From NCBI GenBank assembly GCA_022360695.1, contig JAKSCH010000014.1:1-37054 (forward strand): a stretch of DNA of 37,054 nt. Direction: 5' to 3'. Positions 10,490-21,106 of the stretch are shown piece after piece (position 1 is the first letter of the stretch; each line of letters begins with the position of its first letter). The position numbers and the translations under genes are program-made. The DNA is from Gemmatimonadota bacterium (GTDB lineage Bacteria > Gemmatimonadota > Gemmatimonadetes > Palauibacterales > Palauibacteraceae). The notes under the pieces were generated by a model, which was given only the letters and a program-made list of their open reading frames with translations, made no database searches and was not told the DNA's origin.

Positions 10490-11712
10490 GGCTTTCTCTC
10501 CCCCTCGAAGCCGGAGCCCCTCCCCCAGTCCAGGAGCGCGGCGCGGGTCACCGCATCCCCGCCAAAGCGGTCGGCGAGCGCGTCCATGGCTTCGGCCACC
10601 TTGCGGCCGGTGCCGTCCGGCTCGGCGGGCAGGCCCTCCTCGTCCAGCAGCGCGAGCTGCGGAGCGGCCGCCGGGTCGAACCCGCTCACGCCGACGCCGA
10701 TGAGCCGCACGCGCCGGGTCGGGTCATCCGTCGCGCGAAACAGATCGCGGGCCACGGGCCAGATCTCCTCCGTGGTCATCGCGGGGGCGCGCAACGTCTT
10801 CTGACGCGTATGCGTCTCGAAGCCATCCCACCGGAGCTTGACGTGAACCGTACGCCCCGCCAATCGCTTCCGCCGCAGCGCTCTCGCGACGCCCTCGCAC
10901 AGACCGAGCAGGGTACGCTCGACCCGCGTGCGATCTTCCACGTCTTCGGAGAACGTTCGCTCCTTGCTGAGCGATTTACGTACGGGCCCCCGGCGGACCC
11001 GACGCGGATCGACGCCGTTCGCGAGCGCGTGGAAGTGCCGGCCCATCGCATCGCCCAGCGACGCCTGCAAGACCTCGGGCTCGAGCCGCGCGATGTCCCC
11101 GATCTTGTGGAGGCCCAGGCGATGCAGTCGGGCCTGAGCTTTCGGGCCCGCCCCCCACAGCCGCGATACATCGAGCGGTGCCAGGAACGCCCGCTCCGTC
11201 CCCGGCGGGACCACGACGAGCGCGTCCGGTTTCTCGAGATCGCTGGCCACCTTCGCCACGTACTTGCTCGCGGCCACGCCGACCGACGCGGTCAGACGCT
11301 CTTCATCCCGAATCCGACTTCGGATCTCGGCGGCGATTTTCGGGCCGGTGCCGAACAGCCGCTCGCTCGCGGTCACGTCCAGAAAGGCCTCATCGAGCGA
11401 GATGCCCTCAACCTGATCCGTATAGGAGCGGAAGATCTCGAACACGCGCGAGGAGATCTCCGCATACAGCGACATGCGGGGACGAACCCAGACGGCGTGC
11501 GGGCAGCGGCGATACGCCTGCGACGTGGGCATCGCGGATCGGATGCCGTACTTCCGGGCTTCGTAATTGGCGGTCATGGCGACGCCCCGACTGCGTCCGC
11601 CCTTCGGGTCGCCACCGATCACGACCGGCTTGCCCCGGAGCTCGGGGTTCTGACGGATCTCGACGGCGGCGTAGAACGCGTCCATGTCGACGTGCAGGAT
11701 CGTTCGGCTCAT
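10486..11712 (-). CDS. dinB: DNA polymerase IV (Y-family)
   Basis: MSRTILHVDMDAFYAAVEIRQNPELRGKPVVIGGDPKGGRSRGVAMTANYEARKYGIRSAMP...GISLDEAFLDVT; hallmark Y-family motifs. Confidence 0.96.
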   Translation of the reverse strand: MSRTILHVDMDAFYAAVEIRQNPELRGKPVVIGGDPKGGRSRGVAMTANYEARKYGIRSAMPTSQAYRRCPHAVWVRPRMSLYAEISSRVFEIFRSYTDQVEGISLDEAFLDVTASERLFGTGPKIAAEIRSRIRDEERLTASVGVAASKYVAKVASDLEKPDALVVVPPGTERAFLAPLDVSRLWGAGPKAQARLHRLGLHKIGDIARLEPEVLQASLGDAMGRHFHALANGVDPRRVRRGPVRKSLSKERTFSEDVEDRTRVERTLLGLCEGVARALRRKRLAGRTVHVKLRWDGFETHTRQKTLRAPAMTTEEIWPVARDLFRATDDPTRRVRLIGVGVSGFDPAAAPQLALLDEEGLPAEPDGTGRKVAEAMDALADRFGGDAVTRAALLDWGRGSGFEGERKP

Positions 11713-12530
11713 CGACCCGAACCGCCGGCGAGCTCGCGCTCGTCGAGCACCCGTCGTACGCGTCCCGGCGCATCGCTCACGAGCCCGTCCACCCCCCAGT
11801 CGAGGAGCCGACGCATGTCATCGGCGCGATTGACGGTCCAGACGAACACGCCGATCCCGTCGTCGTGCGCCCGACGGACGAAGCTCGGTGACACGATGCG
11901 GATCAGCCGATACTTCTCGGGGATCATCGCCGCGTCGACCTTCTCGGGCGAGAAGAAGCCTCCGAGCCCCACCTTCCCGAACAGCACGTACCCGCGCAGC
12001 TCATCCTGATAGGCGCACCGCCACCGCGCCTCTCGACCCGCCGGCTCGACTTCGGCTCGGCTGAAGCCGCCCACGAGGATGCGTTCGCGGTCCTCGCTGT
12101 TCCGAAGCCATTCGCCCATGGCGTGTCCCGCGGCGACCGACTTGATCTCTGCGACGACCGGCAGGTCGCCCACGGTCTCGAGCACTTCCTCGAGCGTCGG
12201 GATGCCGATGCCCTGGCCGCGATAGGGATACGTCTTCCCGCCGTCCGTCGTGAATCGGTGGCCCGCGTCGAAGGCGCGGAGCTCCTCGAGCGTTCGTTCC
12301 TCGACGGAGCCGATCCCGTCGGTCGTCCGCGGGAGCGTGGCGTCGTGGATGACGACGAGCTGTCCATCGGCGGATCGATGGAGATCGAGCTCGACCGCAT
12401 CGGCCCCGACCCGGACGGCGTGCTCGAACGAGGGAAGCGTGTTCTCGGGCGCGAACGCCGCGGCCCCGCGGTGCCCGATCACACGCAACGGCGAGTCCGG
12501 CCCGAAGATGTCGTCCCGTAGTCCGCTCAC
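11709..12530 (-). CDS. Glycerophosphodiester phosphodiesterase
   Basis: VSGLRDDIFGPDSPLRVIGHRGAAAFAPENTLPSFEHAVRVGADAVELDLHRSADGQLVVIHDATLPRTTDG; GTG start at 12530; ATGA overlap with dinB. Confidence 0.92.
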   Translation of the reverse strand: MSGLRDDIFGPDSPLRVIGHRGAAAFAPENTLPSFEHAVRVGADAVELDLHRSADGQLVVIHDATLPRTTDGIGSVEERTLEELRAFDAGHRFTTDGGKTYPYRGQGIGIPTLEEVLETVGDLPVVAEIKSVAAGHAMGEWLRNSEDRERILVGGFSRAEVEPAGREARWRCAYQDELRGYVLFGKVGLGGFFSPEKVDAAMIPEKYRLIRIVSPSFVRRAHDDGIGVFVWTVNRADDMRRLLDWGVDGLVSDAPGRVRRVLDERELAGGSGR

Positions 12531-12532
12531 CG

Positions 12533-13851
12533 CTACGCCGTCGCCACGGTCGGGGCACCGGATTCGGCGTCGGCCTGCTCGCGATGCATGGCGGTCTGCT
12601 TGGCACCGAGCCATAGGCTGACCATGAGCCACACGCCGACGATGGGCACCGATACGAACGCGATACCCGAGAGCGTGAGCCCCACCGCGCCGAGCCCGGC
12701 GTAGCCCCAGGCGCCGAGCTGGTCGCCGGCCCGATAGACGAAGGTGTCGATGAGTGCCTTCGCCTTGAAGCGATCTTCTCGACTCACGACCGTGAACAGC
12801 GTCTCACGGGCGGGCCGCGCCAGCGAGAAGTTGGAAGCGCGGCGTAGCGCCTGGACGATCACGATCACCGCGGTCGTCGGCCAGAAGCCGAGCGCGGTGA
12901 ACCCGAGCAACACGAAGGTGGGGAGCACCGCCAGCGTGACGCCGACGCCCATCCACCGGATGAACCGACCGGTCAGGAACACCTGTGTCACGACCGTGAT
13001 CGCGTTCGTCGCCGAGTCGATCCAGCCGAAGAACGACGTCCGCGCGCCCCGATCCGAGATCTGACTCGCGATCTCGGCCTGGGCGAAATAGAGGACGGTC
13101 CCGACGATGGTGTACATCAACACGTACAGACAGATGCCCATCAGATAGGGAGACTTGGCGACGTGCGAGATGCCGGCCCAGGTCGACCCTCCGATGCGCT
13201 CCGAGGTGGTGTCTTGCTCGCCTCGCTGCTCCCGTAGCGCGCTGAAGAGAGCCGACAGCCGTCGAACGATCCACACCGCGATCTCGAGAAACACGATCGA
13301 CACGAACACGAGGTTGATGGGCGCGGATACGAGCTGGGCGAACCACGCCGTGATCGTCGACCCCGTGATGGCGCCCAACGTGCCGCCGACTCCGATGAAC
13401 CCGTACAGCCGCTTGCTCTGCGGCATCTTCCAGACGTCGGACATGAACGCCCAGAAGATCGAGACGACGAAGAGGTTGAAGACGCTGCCCCACCAGTAGA
13501 ACGCACGCCCGAGCCAGATCTGCTGCTCGGTGGACATGAGGTGCCACAGCGCGAAGAACACCAGCAGGTTGAGCATGAAGAACCGGTACGACAGCGCGAC
13601 GAAGCGATTCCGCGAGAACCTGACCACGATGGCGGCGAACGGCGGGTTGACGATGACCATCAACACGAGCGTGCCGAGAAACATCCAGGGCAGGTTGTCT
13701 ACGCCCCCCGCCACCGCCATCTCGTCGCGAATCGGACGGAGGACGTACCAGGCCGAGAGCACGAAGAAGAAGTAGGCCGCGGAGAGCAGCAGCGCCTGCA
13801 TCTCGCCCTCGCGTACGTCCACCAGCCGCTGGATCGTCCGGGTCACGGCGC

Positions 13852-13855
<4 letters not shown>
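12533..13855 (-). CDS. Multi-TM MFS-type transporter resembling NTP/NDP exchange (ATP:ADP antiporter) family
   Basis: AYFFFVLSAWYVLRPIRDEMAVAGGVDNLPWMFLGTLVLMVIVNPPFAA...SDVWKMPQSKRLYGFIGVGGTLGAITGS; start could be GTG at 13855 (GTGA overlap with the upstream gene) or GTG at 13864. Confidence 0.75.
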
Positions 13856-14726
<871 letters not shown>

Positions 14727-14730
<4 letters not shown>

Positions 14731-15647
14731 AGGGCCAGGCCTCGGAGGTGCGTCAGGCTGGCCGCGATCGACCGCGCGGCGTCGCCGGGGTCGTCGTGCT
14801 CGACGTAGTAGTGTCGAAGTCCCGCCTGAGGCGCTCGCCGGAGGATCGAGGCGAAGTCGATGGCGCCGGCACCGACGTCGACCATCTCGCCGTCGTTCGT
14901 GCGATCCTTGATGTGGCACAGCTCGAAGCGACCCGGATAACGGGAGAAATACTCGCCGGGATCGCCACCGCCGTGGACCAGCCAGAACAGATCGACCTCG
15001 ATGGCCACGAGCGCGGGATCCGTGTTTTCGATGAGGATGTCGAGCGGGACCGAGCCGTCGGTGGTGGGCTGAAGCTCGAAGTCGTGATTGTGGTACGCGA
15101 AGCGAACCCCCGCCTCGCGACACCGCGCGCCGAAGTCGTTCATCTCACCCGCGAGACGGCGATATCCGTCGGCCGCGGTATCGCCCGCGGGGCGGTCCGC
15201 TCCGGCCAGATACGGCAGCACGAGGTAGCGATGACCGATTTCCACGGCCGCCTCCAGCGTCTGCGGAAGCCCGTCCCGGAAGTCTTCGATCGGCAGATGC
15301 GCGGCGGTCGCCGACAGCCCCTCGGCGTCGAGCGTGGCCCGGAGCTCGGCGGGCGAGCGACCGAAGTATCCGGCGAACTCGACTTCCCCGTAGCCGATCT
15401 CGGCCACCCGACCGAGGGTGCGCTCGACATCCTCCTGCATGAGGGATCGAACGGTGTAGAGCTGGACGCCCCAGGCGAGACTCGGCGGACCCGAGGCCGC
15501 CGCGGCCGTGCCGGACCCGTCCGTTCGCGTGTCCTCGCCGTCGGGGGTCTCGGCGCGGGCCCCCCGCGGGTCGCTCCGGCCGCACGCCCCCGCGGCGACC
15601 CATATCCCCGCGCCGAGCGAGCTCTCGAGAAACCGTCGTCGATCCAT
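14727..15647 (-). CDS. Tat-exported sugar phosphate isomerase/epimerase-like TIM-barrel protein
   Basis: MDRRRFLESSLGAGIWVAAGACG (RR motif), WGVQLYTVRSLMQEDVERTLGRVAEIGYGEVEFAGYFG...FAYHNHDFEL...ALVAIEVDLFWLVHGGGDPGEYFSRYPGRFELCHIKD..YYVEHDDPGDAARSI. Confidence 0.9.
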
Positions 15648-15733
15648 CGCTCCAATATGGCCCCGTTTGCGGTCCCTCACGAGCCGGACGGATATTCCGG
15701 GCGCGGGGTCGATCCTTCGCGGGAGGAACGGCG

Positions 15734-16324
15734 GTGAAGAGACGACGTGCACTTCGGATCCTGGGGGCCGCGGGGGCCGCCCCGTGGGTCGCGTCCGGGG
15801 CCGGGTTCTCGGAGCTGTTGGCCCTGGGAGCCGAGGTGCGCCGGGGTCGCCGTCCCGGCGACCCCCTCGAGATGCTCTCCGAGGCGCAGGCTCGCGCCCT
15901 TTCCGCCATCACAGACGTGATCCTCCCGGAGACCGATACGCCGAGCGCTTCGGTCGTGGGTGTGACCGAGTTCATCGACACGCTGCTCACCGGCTGGCTG
16001 CCGGACGCCGAGCGCGACTGGTTTCTCGCCGGGCTCGACACTATCGATCCGCTCGCGCGGCGCGCCTACGGGGTCGACTTCGCCGACTGCCAGCCTGGGG
16101 ATCAGGTGGCGATCGTGTCGGCCCTGGACGCCGAGCTCGACCGACTCCGTCGGGACCCGACCGCGGACGAGACGCGACATTTCTTCTACGACGTCAAGCG
16201 CTTCACGCTGGCCGGGTACTTCACGTCGGAGCCGGGGATGACCGCGCTCGGCTACCGGATCGTGCCCGGCGCGTTCGAGGGCTGCGTGCTGCTCGACCAG
16301 TACGGAACCGGAGATCGGCGGTGA
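15734..16324 (+). CDS. Gluconate 2-dehydrogenase subunit 3 family protein, Tat signal
   Basis: MKRRRALRILGAAGAAPWVASGA...MLSEAQARALSAITDVILPETDTPSASVVGVTEFIDTLLTGWLPDAERDWFLAGL...RRDPTADETRHFFYDVKRFTLAGYFTSEPGMTALGYR. Confidence 0.9.
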   Translation: MKRRRALRILGAAGAAPWVASGAGFSELLALGAEVRRGRRPGDPLEMLSEAQARALSAITDVILPETDTPSASVVGVTEFIDTLLTGWLPDAERDWFLAGLDTIDPLARRAYGVDFADCQPGDQVAIVSALDAELDRLRRDPTADETRHFFYDVKRFTLAGYFTSEPGMTALGYRIVPGAFEGCVLLDQYGTGDRR

Positions 16325-18030
16325 TCGGCCCGGTCTCGCCCGGGCCCGGGCGGGAGGACTACGACGCGATCGTCGTGGGGTCGGGGATCACCGGGGGGTG
16401 GGCGGCCAAGGAGCTGACGGAGGCCGGGCTCCGGACGCTCGTGCTCGAGGCCGGACCCATGATCGTCCCCGAACGGGATTACGTCGAGCACGTACCGCCC
16501 TATCGGATGCCGTACCGCGGTTGGAACGACCGCAAGGCGCTCAAGGCGGAGCAGCCCATCCAGAAAGAGTGTTACGCGTGCGACGAGATGGGTCGGAAGT
16601 TCTTCGTCAACGACAACGAGAACCCGTATACCGTTCCGGACGATGCGCCGTTCCTGTGGATTCGAGGTCGACAGGTCGGCGGGCGTTCGATCATGTGGGC
16701 GCGGCAGTCGTATCGTCTGAGCGATCTCGATTTCGAGGCGAACGCTCGCGACGGCGTCGGCGTGGACTGGCCGATCCGATACGCCGACCTCGCCCCCTGG
16801 TACGACAAGGTCGAGGCGTTCGTGGGCGTGAGCGGACAGCCGGAGGGGCTCCCGCAGCTTCCCGATGGTCACTTCCTCCCGCCGATGCAGATGACGTGCG
16901 TGGAAGAGACCGTGCGCGATGCGATCGCTCGGCGGTTCGGAGCGACGCGTCGCATGACGATCGGTCGGACCGCGGTCCTCACGCGTGACCACAACGGCCG
17001 AAGCGCCTGTCACTATTGCGGGCCCTGTCACCGTGGGTGCAGCACGCGGAGCTACTTCAGCTCGCTCAGCGCGACGCTCCCCGCCGCGGAGGCGACCGGA
17101 CGGATGACGCTCCGCCCCGACTCGGTCGTGCACAGCGTGATCTGGGACGCGGACAAGGGGCGGGTCACGGGTGTGCGGGTGATCGACCGCGCGTCGCACG
17201 AGGCGCTCGAGTTCTTCGGGCGGGTCGTGTTCCTCGGCGCCTCCGCGCTCGAGTCGACCCGGATCCTGCTCCACTCGACGTCGCCCGACTTCCCCGACGG
17301 CTTGGCGAACTCGAGCGGTGCCCTCGGCCGCTACCTCATGGACCACACCATGAGCACGGGCGCCAAGGCGACGTTCCGCGGGTGGGAGGCCTACACGTAC
17401 ACGGGAGAGCGGCCGAACGGCATCTATATCCCGCGTTTTCGAAACGTGACCGAGCCCGCAGCCGATTTCATCCGGGGGTACGGGTACCAGGGGTGGTCGA
17501 CCCGGAAGGGGTGGAGCCGGGGGCTCGATGAGCCGGGGTTCGGCGCCGATTACAAGCGGAGGTTGACCGAGCCGGGCCCGTGGGAGCTCGAGCTCGGCGC
17601 GTTCGGCGAATGTCTGCCGCGAGAGGACAACTTCGTCGAGCTCGATGCGGAGCAAACCGACGCGTGGGGCATCCCTACGCTCCGGATCCAATGCACATGG
17701 GGGGAGAACGAACGGCTCATGATGCAGGACAGCGCCGAGCGGGCCGCCGAGATGCTGGAGGCAGGTGGAGGGTCGGACGTCGAGCTACTCACGGACCTCA
17801 CCGCGCCCGGTCTCACGATCCACGAGATGGGGACCGCGCGGATGGGTCGGGATCCCGCGACATCGGTGCTCAACGGATTCAATCAGACCTGGGACATCCC
17901 CAACCTCTTCGTCATCGATGGCGCCGCGATGGCGTCGTCGGCGTGTCAGAACCCTTCGCTGACCTATATGGCGCTCACCGCACGCGCCTGCGCCTACGCC
18001 GTGGACGCGCACAACCGCGGCGAGCTCTAG
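16321..18030 (+). CDS. GMC-family FAD oxidoreductase
   Basis: YDAIVVGSGITGGWAAKELTEAGLRTLVLEAGP (FAD-binding GxGxxG); C-terminal NLFVIDGAAMASSACQNPSLTYMALTARACAYAV. GTG start 16321 overlaps the upstream stop (GTGA). The longer ORF start in the track is not biological. Confidence 0.93.
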   Translation: MIGPVSPGPGREDYDAIVVGSGITGGWAAKELTEAGLRTLVLEAGPMIVPERDYVEHVPPYRMPYRGWNDRKALKAEQPIQKECYACDEMGRKFFVNDNENPYTVPDDAPFLWIRGRQVGGRSIMWARQSYRLSDLDFEANARDGVGVDWPIRYADLAPWYDKVEAFVGVSGQPEGLPQLPDGHFLPPMQMTCVEETVRDAIARRFGATRRMTIGRTAVLTRDHNGRSACHYCGPCHRGCSTRSYFSSLSATLPAAEATGRMTLRPDSVVHSVIWDADKGRVTGVRVIDRASHEALEFFGRVVFLGASALESTRILLHSTSPDFPDGLANSSGALGRYLMDHTMSTGAKATFRGWEAYTYTGERPNGIYIPRFRNVTEPAADFIRGYGYQGWSTRKGWSRGLDEPGFGADYKRRLTEPGPWELELGAFGECLPREDNFVELDAEQTDAWGIPTLRIQCTWGENERLMMQDSAERAAEMLEAGGGSDVELLTDLTAPGLTIHEMGTARMGRDPATSVLNGFNQTWDIPNLFVIDGAAMASSACQNPSLTYMALTARACAYAVDAHNRGEL

Positions 18031-18038
18031 AAGGAGAG

Positions 18039-18206
18039 ATGCCTCGCTCGCTCGTGATACGACGCAGCCCGGCGGCGTGGGTGGAACATAGACCCGCTGG
18101 AGCGCCGCCGGCACGGGTCCGGTTTCGTTCGCCCCTACCGACCGCGTGTGGTCGCCGCCATGTTTCGACGGTCGCCGTGAGTCCGCTGCCAGGAGGATCC
18201 TCATGA
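18039..18206 (+). CDS. Candidate 55-aa ORF translationally coupled to the S9 peptidase (ATGA overlap)
   Basis: SD aaggaga immediately after the GMC stop; [55 protein letters not shown]; stop overlaps ATG 18203. Arg/Pro-rich, so it may be spurious. Confidence 0.25.
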   Translation: MPRSLVIRRSPAAWVEHRPAGAPPARVRFRSPLPTACGRRHVSTVAVSPLPGGSS

Positions 18207-20302
18207 ACCGCGCGTCATCGTCATCCCCCGTGCCTTCGCTCCGGCGGACCGCGCGGGCCCTTGTCCTGGGAGCCGCGGCCGCGTCGCTCGGCGTCGGCGC
18301 CGTCGTCGCGCAGAGCGCCGACGGTGAGCGGTTGTCGCTCGCGACCTGGCTCGATTGGGAGCGCGCCTCGGACCCGCGCATCTCGCCGGACGGATCACAG
18401 GTGGTCTTCACGCGGTCCTGGGTGGACAAGCTCGACGACCGGTGGGAGTCGTCGATCCAGATCGTGAACCGCGATGGCACGCGCGCCCGCGATCTCGTCG
18501 AGGGATCCTCTCCGCGTTGGTCGCCGGACGGGACGCGGCTCGCCTTCTTCGCGGCGGACGAGGATGGGAACCGCCAGATCTTCGTCCGCTGGATGGATGC
18601 GGAGGGCGCGGTCTCGCAGGTCACGCGTCTGAACGAGAGCCCATCGAACCTCGCGTGGTCACCCGACGGCTCGCAGCTCTCGTTCACGATGCGGGTCGCG
18701 GCCGAGCGCTCGACGGCGGACAACTGGAACATCTCGCTCCCGCGACCCGAGGGGGCCGAGTGGACGCCCGCGCCGCGGATCGTGGAGCGCCTGATCTATC
18801 GCCAGGATCGGGTCGGGTTCTTGGAGGAGAGCTTCCAGCACATCTTCGTGCTCCCGGCCGATGGCGGCACGCCGCGTCAGATCACGCACGGCGACCACAA
18901 CTACGGAGCCCCGAGCTGGGAGCCGGACGGCCACTCGGTCCTGTTCAGCGGTCTCATCATCGATGACGCCGACTACCGCTGGCAGGAGAGCGAGATCTAC
19001 CGCCTGGATGTCGCGTCGGGCGACTTCGTGCGGGTCACCACTCGAAAAGGACCCGACCGCAACCCGGTGGCATCGCCCGACGGGCGATACATCGCGTACG
19101 TGGGCCACGACACGACGACGTACGACTACATCGAGTCGGCGCTCTACGTGATGAACGCCGACGGAACGAACCCTCGCGCCCTCACGATGGAGTTGGATCG
19201 GACACCGAGTGGGCTCCATTGGGCGCCCGACAACGATGGGGTGTACTTCAACGTGCAGGCGGACGGGTACCGCAACGTGTACCACGCGTCGCTCGACGGA
19301 GAGGTACGGGCCGTGAGCGAAGGACCGCAGATGCTCGCCGTGAACGACGTGAGTCGCGGCGGCGTCGCCGTCGGCATGTGGGGCGACGCGCACGAGCCGG
19401 GTGACGTGTACGCCTTCCCGATCGAGAACCCCGACCGGAAGACTCGTCTCACCAAGGTCAATGCCGATGTGCTCGCGGGCGTGACACTGGGCGAGGTCGA
19501 GCAGGTATGGACCGAGTCATCCTACGACGGGCTGCCCATCCACGGTTGGGTCATCAAGCCCCCCGGGTTCGACCCGGCGCACCGGTATCCGATGATGCTC
19601 GTGATCCACGGCGGTCCGCACGGCATGTACAACGGCGGGTTCAACTTCGCGTGGCAGGAGCACGCCGCGAACGGGTACGTGGTCCTCTACACCAACCCGC
19701 GCGGCAGCTCGGGATACGGGACCGAGTTCGGCAACGCGATCCAATACGACTATCCGAACCACGACTTCGACGACCTGATGTCGAGCGTGGACGACGTGGT
19801 CTCCCGCGGGTACATCGACGAGTCCAACATGTTCGTCTACGGGTGCTCCGGTGGCGGCGTGCTCACGGCATGGGTGGTCGGCCACACCGATCGGTTCCGC
19901 GCCGCCTCGTCCAACTGCCCCGTCGTCAACTGGTTCAGCTTCCCGGGTCAGGTCGACGGAAACTACCTCCGCTGGTATGCGGACTTCGAGCACTTCCCGT
20001 GGGAAGACCCGAGCGAGCACATCCGACGCTCGCCGATCAGCTACGTCGGGAGCGTGACGACCCCGACCATGCTCATGACCGGCGTCATGGACCTCCGGAC
20101 GCCGATCTCGCAGACGGAGCAGTTCTATCAGGCGCTCAAGGCCCAGAGAAAGCCCACCGCGATGATTCGCTTCGAGGGCGAGTGGCACGGCACGTCGAGC
20201 AAACCGTCGAACTTCCTCCGCACGCAGCTCTATCTGCGGAAGTGGTTCGAGCGCTGGGGCACGCACGACGACGCCGTGGCGACGACGCAGGGCGGAGGGT
20301 AG
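18203..20302 (+). CDS. Secreted S9-family serine peptidase (prolyl oligopeptidase/acylaminoacyl peptidase-like) with TolB-like propeller
   Basis: Signal peptide; repeats [45 protein letters not shown]; catalytic region [10 protein letters not shown]...NPRGSSGYG...[16 protein letters not shown]...[11 protein letters not shown]...EGEWHG. Confidence 0.93.
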   Translation: MNRASSSSPVPSLRRTARALVLGAAAASLGVGAVVAQSADGERLSLATWLDWERASDPRISPDGSQVVFTRSWVDKLDDRWESSIQIVNRDGTRARDLVEGSSPRWSPDGTRLAFFAADEDGNRQIFVRWMDAEGAVSQVTRLNESPSNLAWSPDGSQLSFTMRVAAERSTADNWNISLPRPEGAEWTPAPRIVERLIYRQDRVGFLEESFQHIFVLPADGGTPRQITHGDHNYGAPSWEPDGHSVLFSGLIIDDADYRWQESEIYRLDVASGDFVRVTTRKGPDRNPVASPDGRYIAYVGHDTTTYDYIESALYVMNADGTNPRALTMELDRTPSGLHWAPDNDGVYFNVQADGYRNVYHASLDGEVRAVSEGPQMLAVNDVSRGGVAVGMWGDAHEPGDVYAFPIENPDRKTRLTKVNADVLAGVTLGEVEQVWTESSYDGLPIHGWVIKPPGFDPAHRYPMMLVIHGGPHGMYNGGFNFAWQEHAANGYVVLYTNPRGSSGYGTEFGNAIQYDYPNHDFDDLMSSVDDVVSRGYIDESNMFVYGCSGGGVLTAWVVGHTDRFRAASSNCPVVNWFSFPGQVDGNYLRWYADFEHFPWEDPSEHIRRSPISYVGSVTTPTMLMTGVMDLRTPISQTEQFYQALKAQRKPTAMIRFEGEWHGTSSKPSNFLRTQLYLRKWFERWGTHDDAVATTQGGG

Positions 20303-20304
20303 CG

Positions 20305-21084
20305 CTGAGCGAGATCCACCCGACCGCGATCGTCGAGGACGGCGCGGTCATCCACGAAAGCGTGCGCGTCGGACCGTTCTCGATCATCGAGTCCGGTGCG
20401 GTCGTGGGTGAGGGCTGCGTGATCGAGAGCGCGGTCCGGATCTACGGTCACACGACCATGGGCCGTCGCAACCGGGTCTGTCATGGCTCGGTCGTGGGGA
20501 CCGAGCCGCAGGATCTCGGCTACACGCCCGAGAAGAGCCGCCCGCTCACCATCGGCGACGACAACCACTTCAAGGAAGCGGTCCACCTGAGCCGAGGCGC
20601 GAAGACGGATCGCGGCACCGTCATCGGCGATCGGAACTACTTCATGGGCGCCTCGCACGCCGGACACGACAGCCGCGTGGGCGATGACAACGTCATCGGA
20701 CACGGGACGGCGCTCGCCGGGCACGCGGAGATCGACCACCACGTCGTGCTGGGCGGCGTCTCGGCGGTGCACCAGTTCACGCGGATCGGCGCGTACGCGA
20801 TGCTCGGTGGCGTCTCCGCGGTGATCCAGGACCTGCCGCCCTATCTGACCGCGGTCGGGATGCCGGGGCGGGTGCACGGTCTGAACGCGGTCGGTCTACG
20901 ACGGGCGGGCTTCTCGTCGGACCGACGCCGCGAGATCAAGCGCGCGTACAAGGTCGTCTACCGATCCGGACTGCGGATGGACGAAGCGCTCGACGTCCTC
21001 GAGATCGGCGAGGTCTCGGAGGACGTCGAGCGCTTCGTCGCGTTCCTGCGCGCGAGCGAACGCGGGATCGCCTCACACGCTTGA
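20305..21084 (+). CDS. lpxA: Acyl-ACP--UDP-N-acetylglucosamine O-acyltransferase; inferred CTG start
   Basis: [58 protein letters not shown]...[75 protein letters not shown]; hexapeptide left-handed beta helix. Confidence 0.9.
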   Translation: MSEIHPTAIVEDGAVIHESVRVGPFSIIESGAVVGEGCVIESAVRIYGHTTMGRRNRVCHGSVVGTEPQDLGYTPEKSRPLTIGDDNHFKEAVHLSRGAKTDRGTVIGDRNYFMGASHAGHDSRVGDDNVIGHGTALAGHAEIDHHVVLGGVSAVHQFTRIGAYAMLGGVSAVIQDLPPYLTAVGMPGRVHGLNAVGLRRAGFSSDRRREIKRAYKVVYRSGLRMDEALDVLEIGEVSEDVERFVAFLRASERGIASHA

Positions 21085-21106
21085 AGAGGACGGGCCCGGC
21101 ATGGGC

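Noticed and set aside
15508-16320. Upstream extension of the GMC oxidoreductase ORF
   Set aside because: Overlaps the gluconate-dehydrogenase-subunit-3 gene in another frame; GTG at 16321 with GTGA overlap is the better start.
19507-20304. Upstream extension of the lpxA ORF
   Set aside because: Runs through the catalytic domain of the S9 peptidase in another frame; Arg-rich with no LpxA homology.
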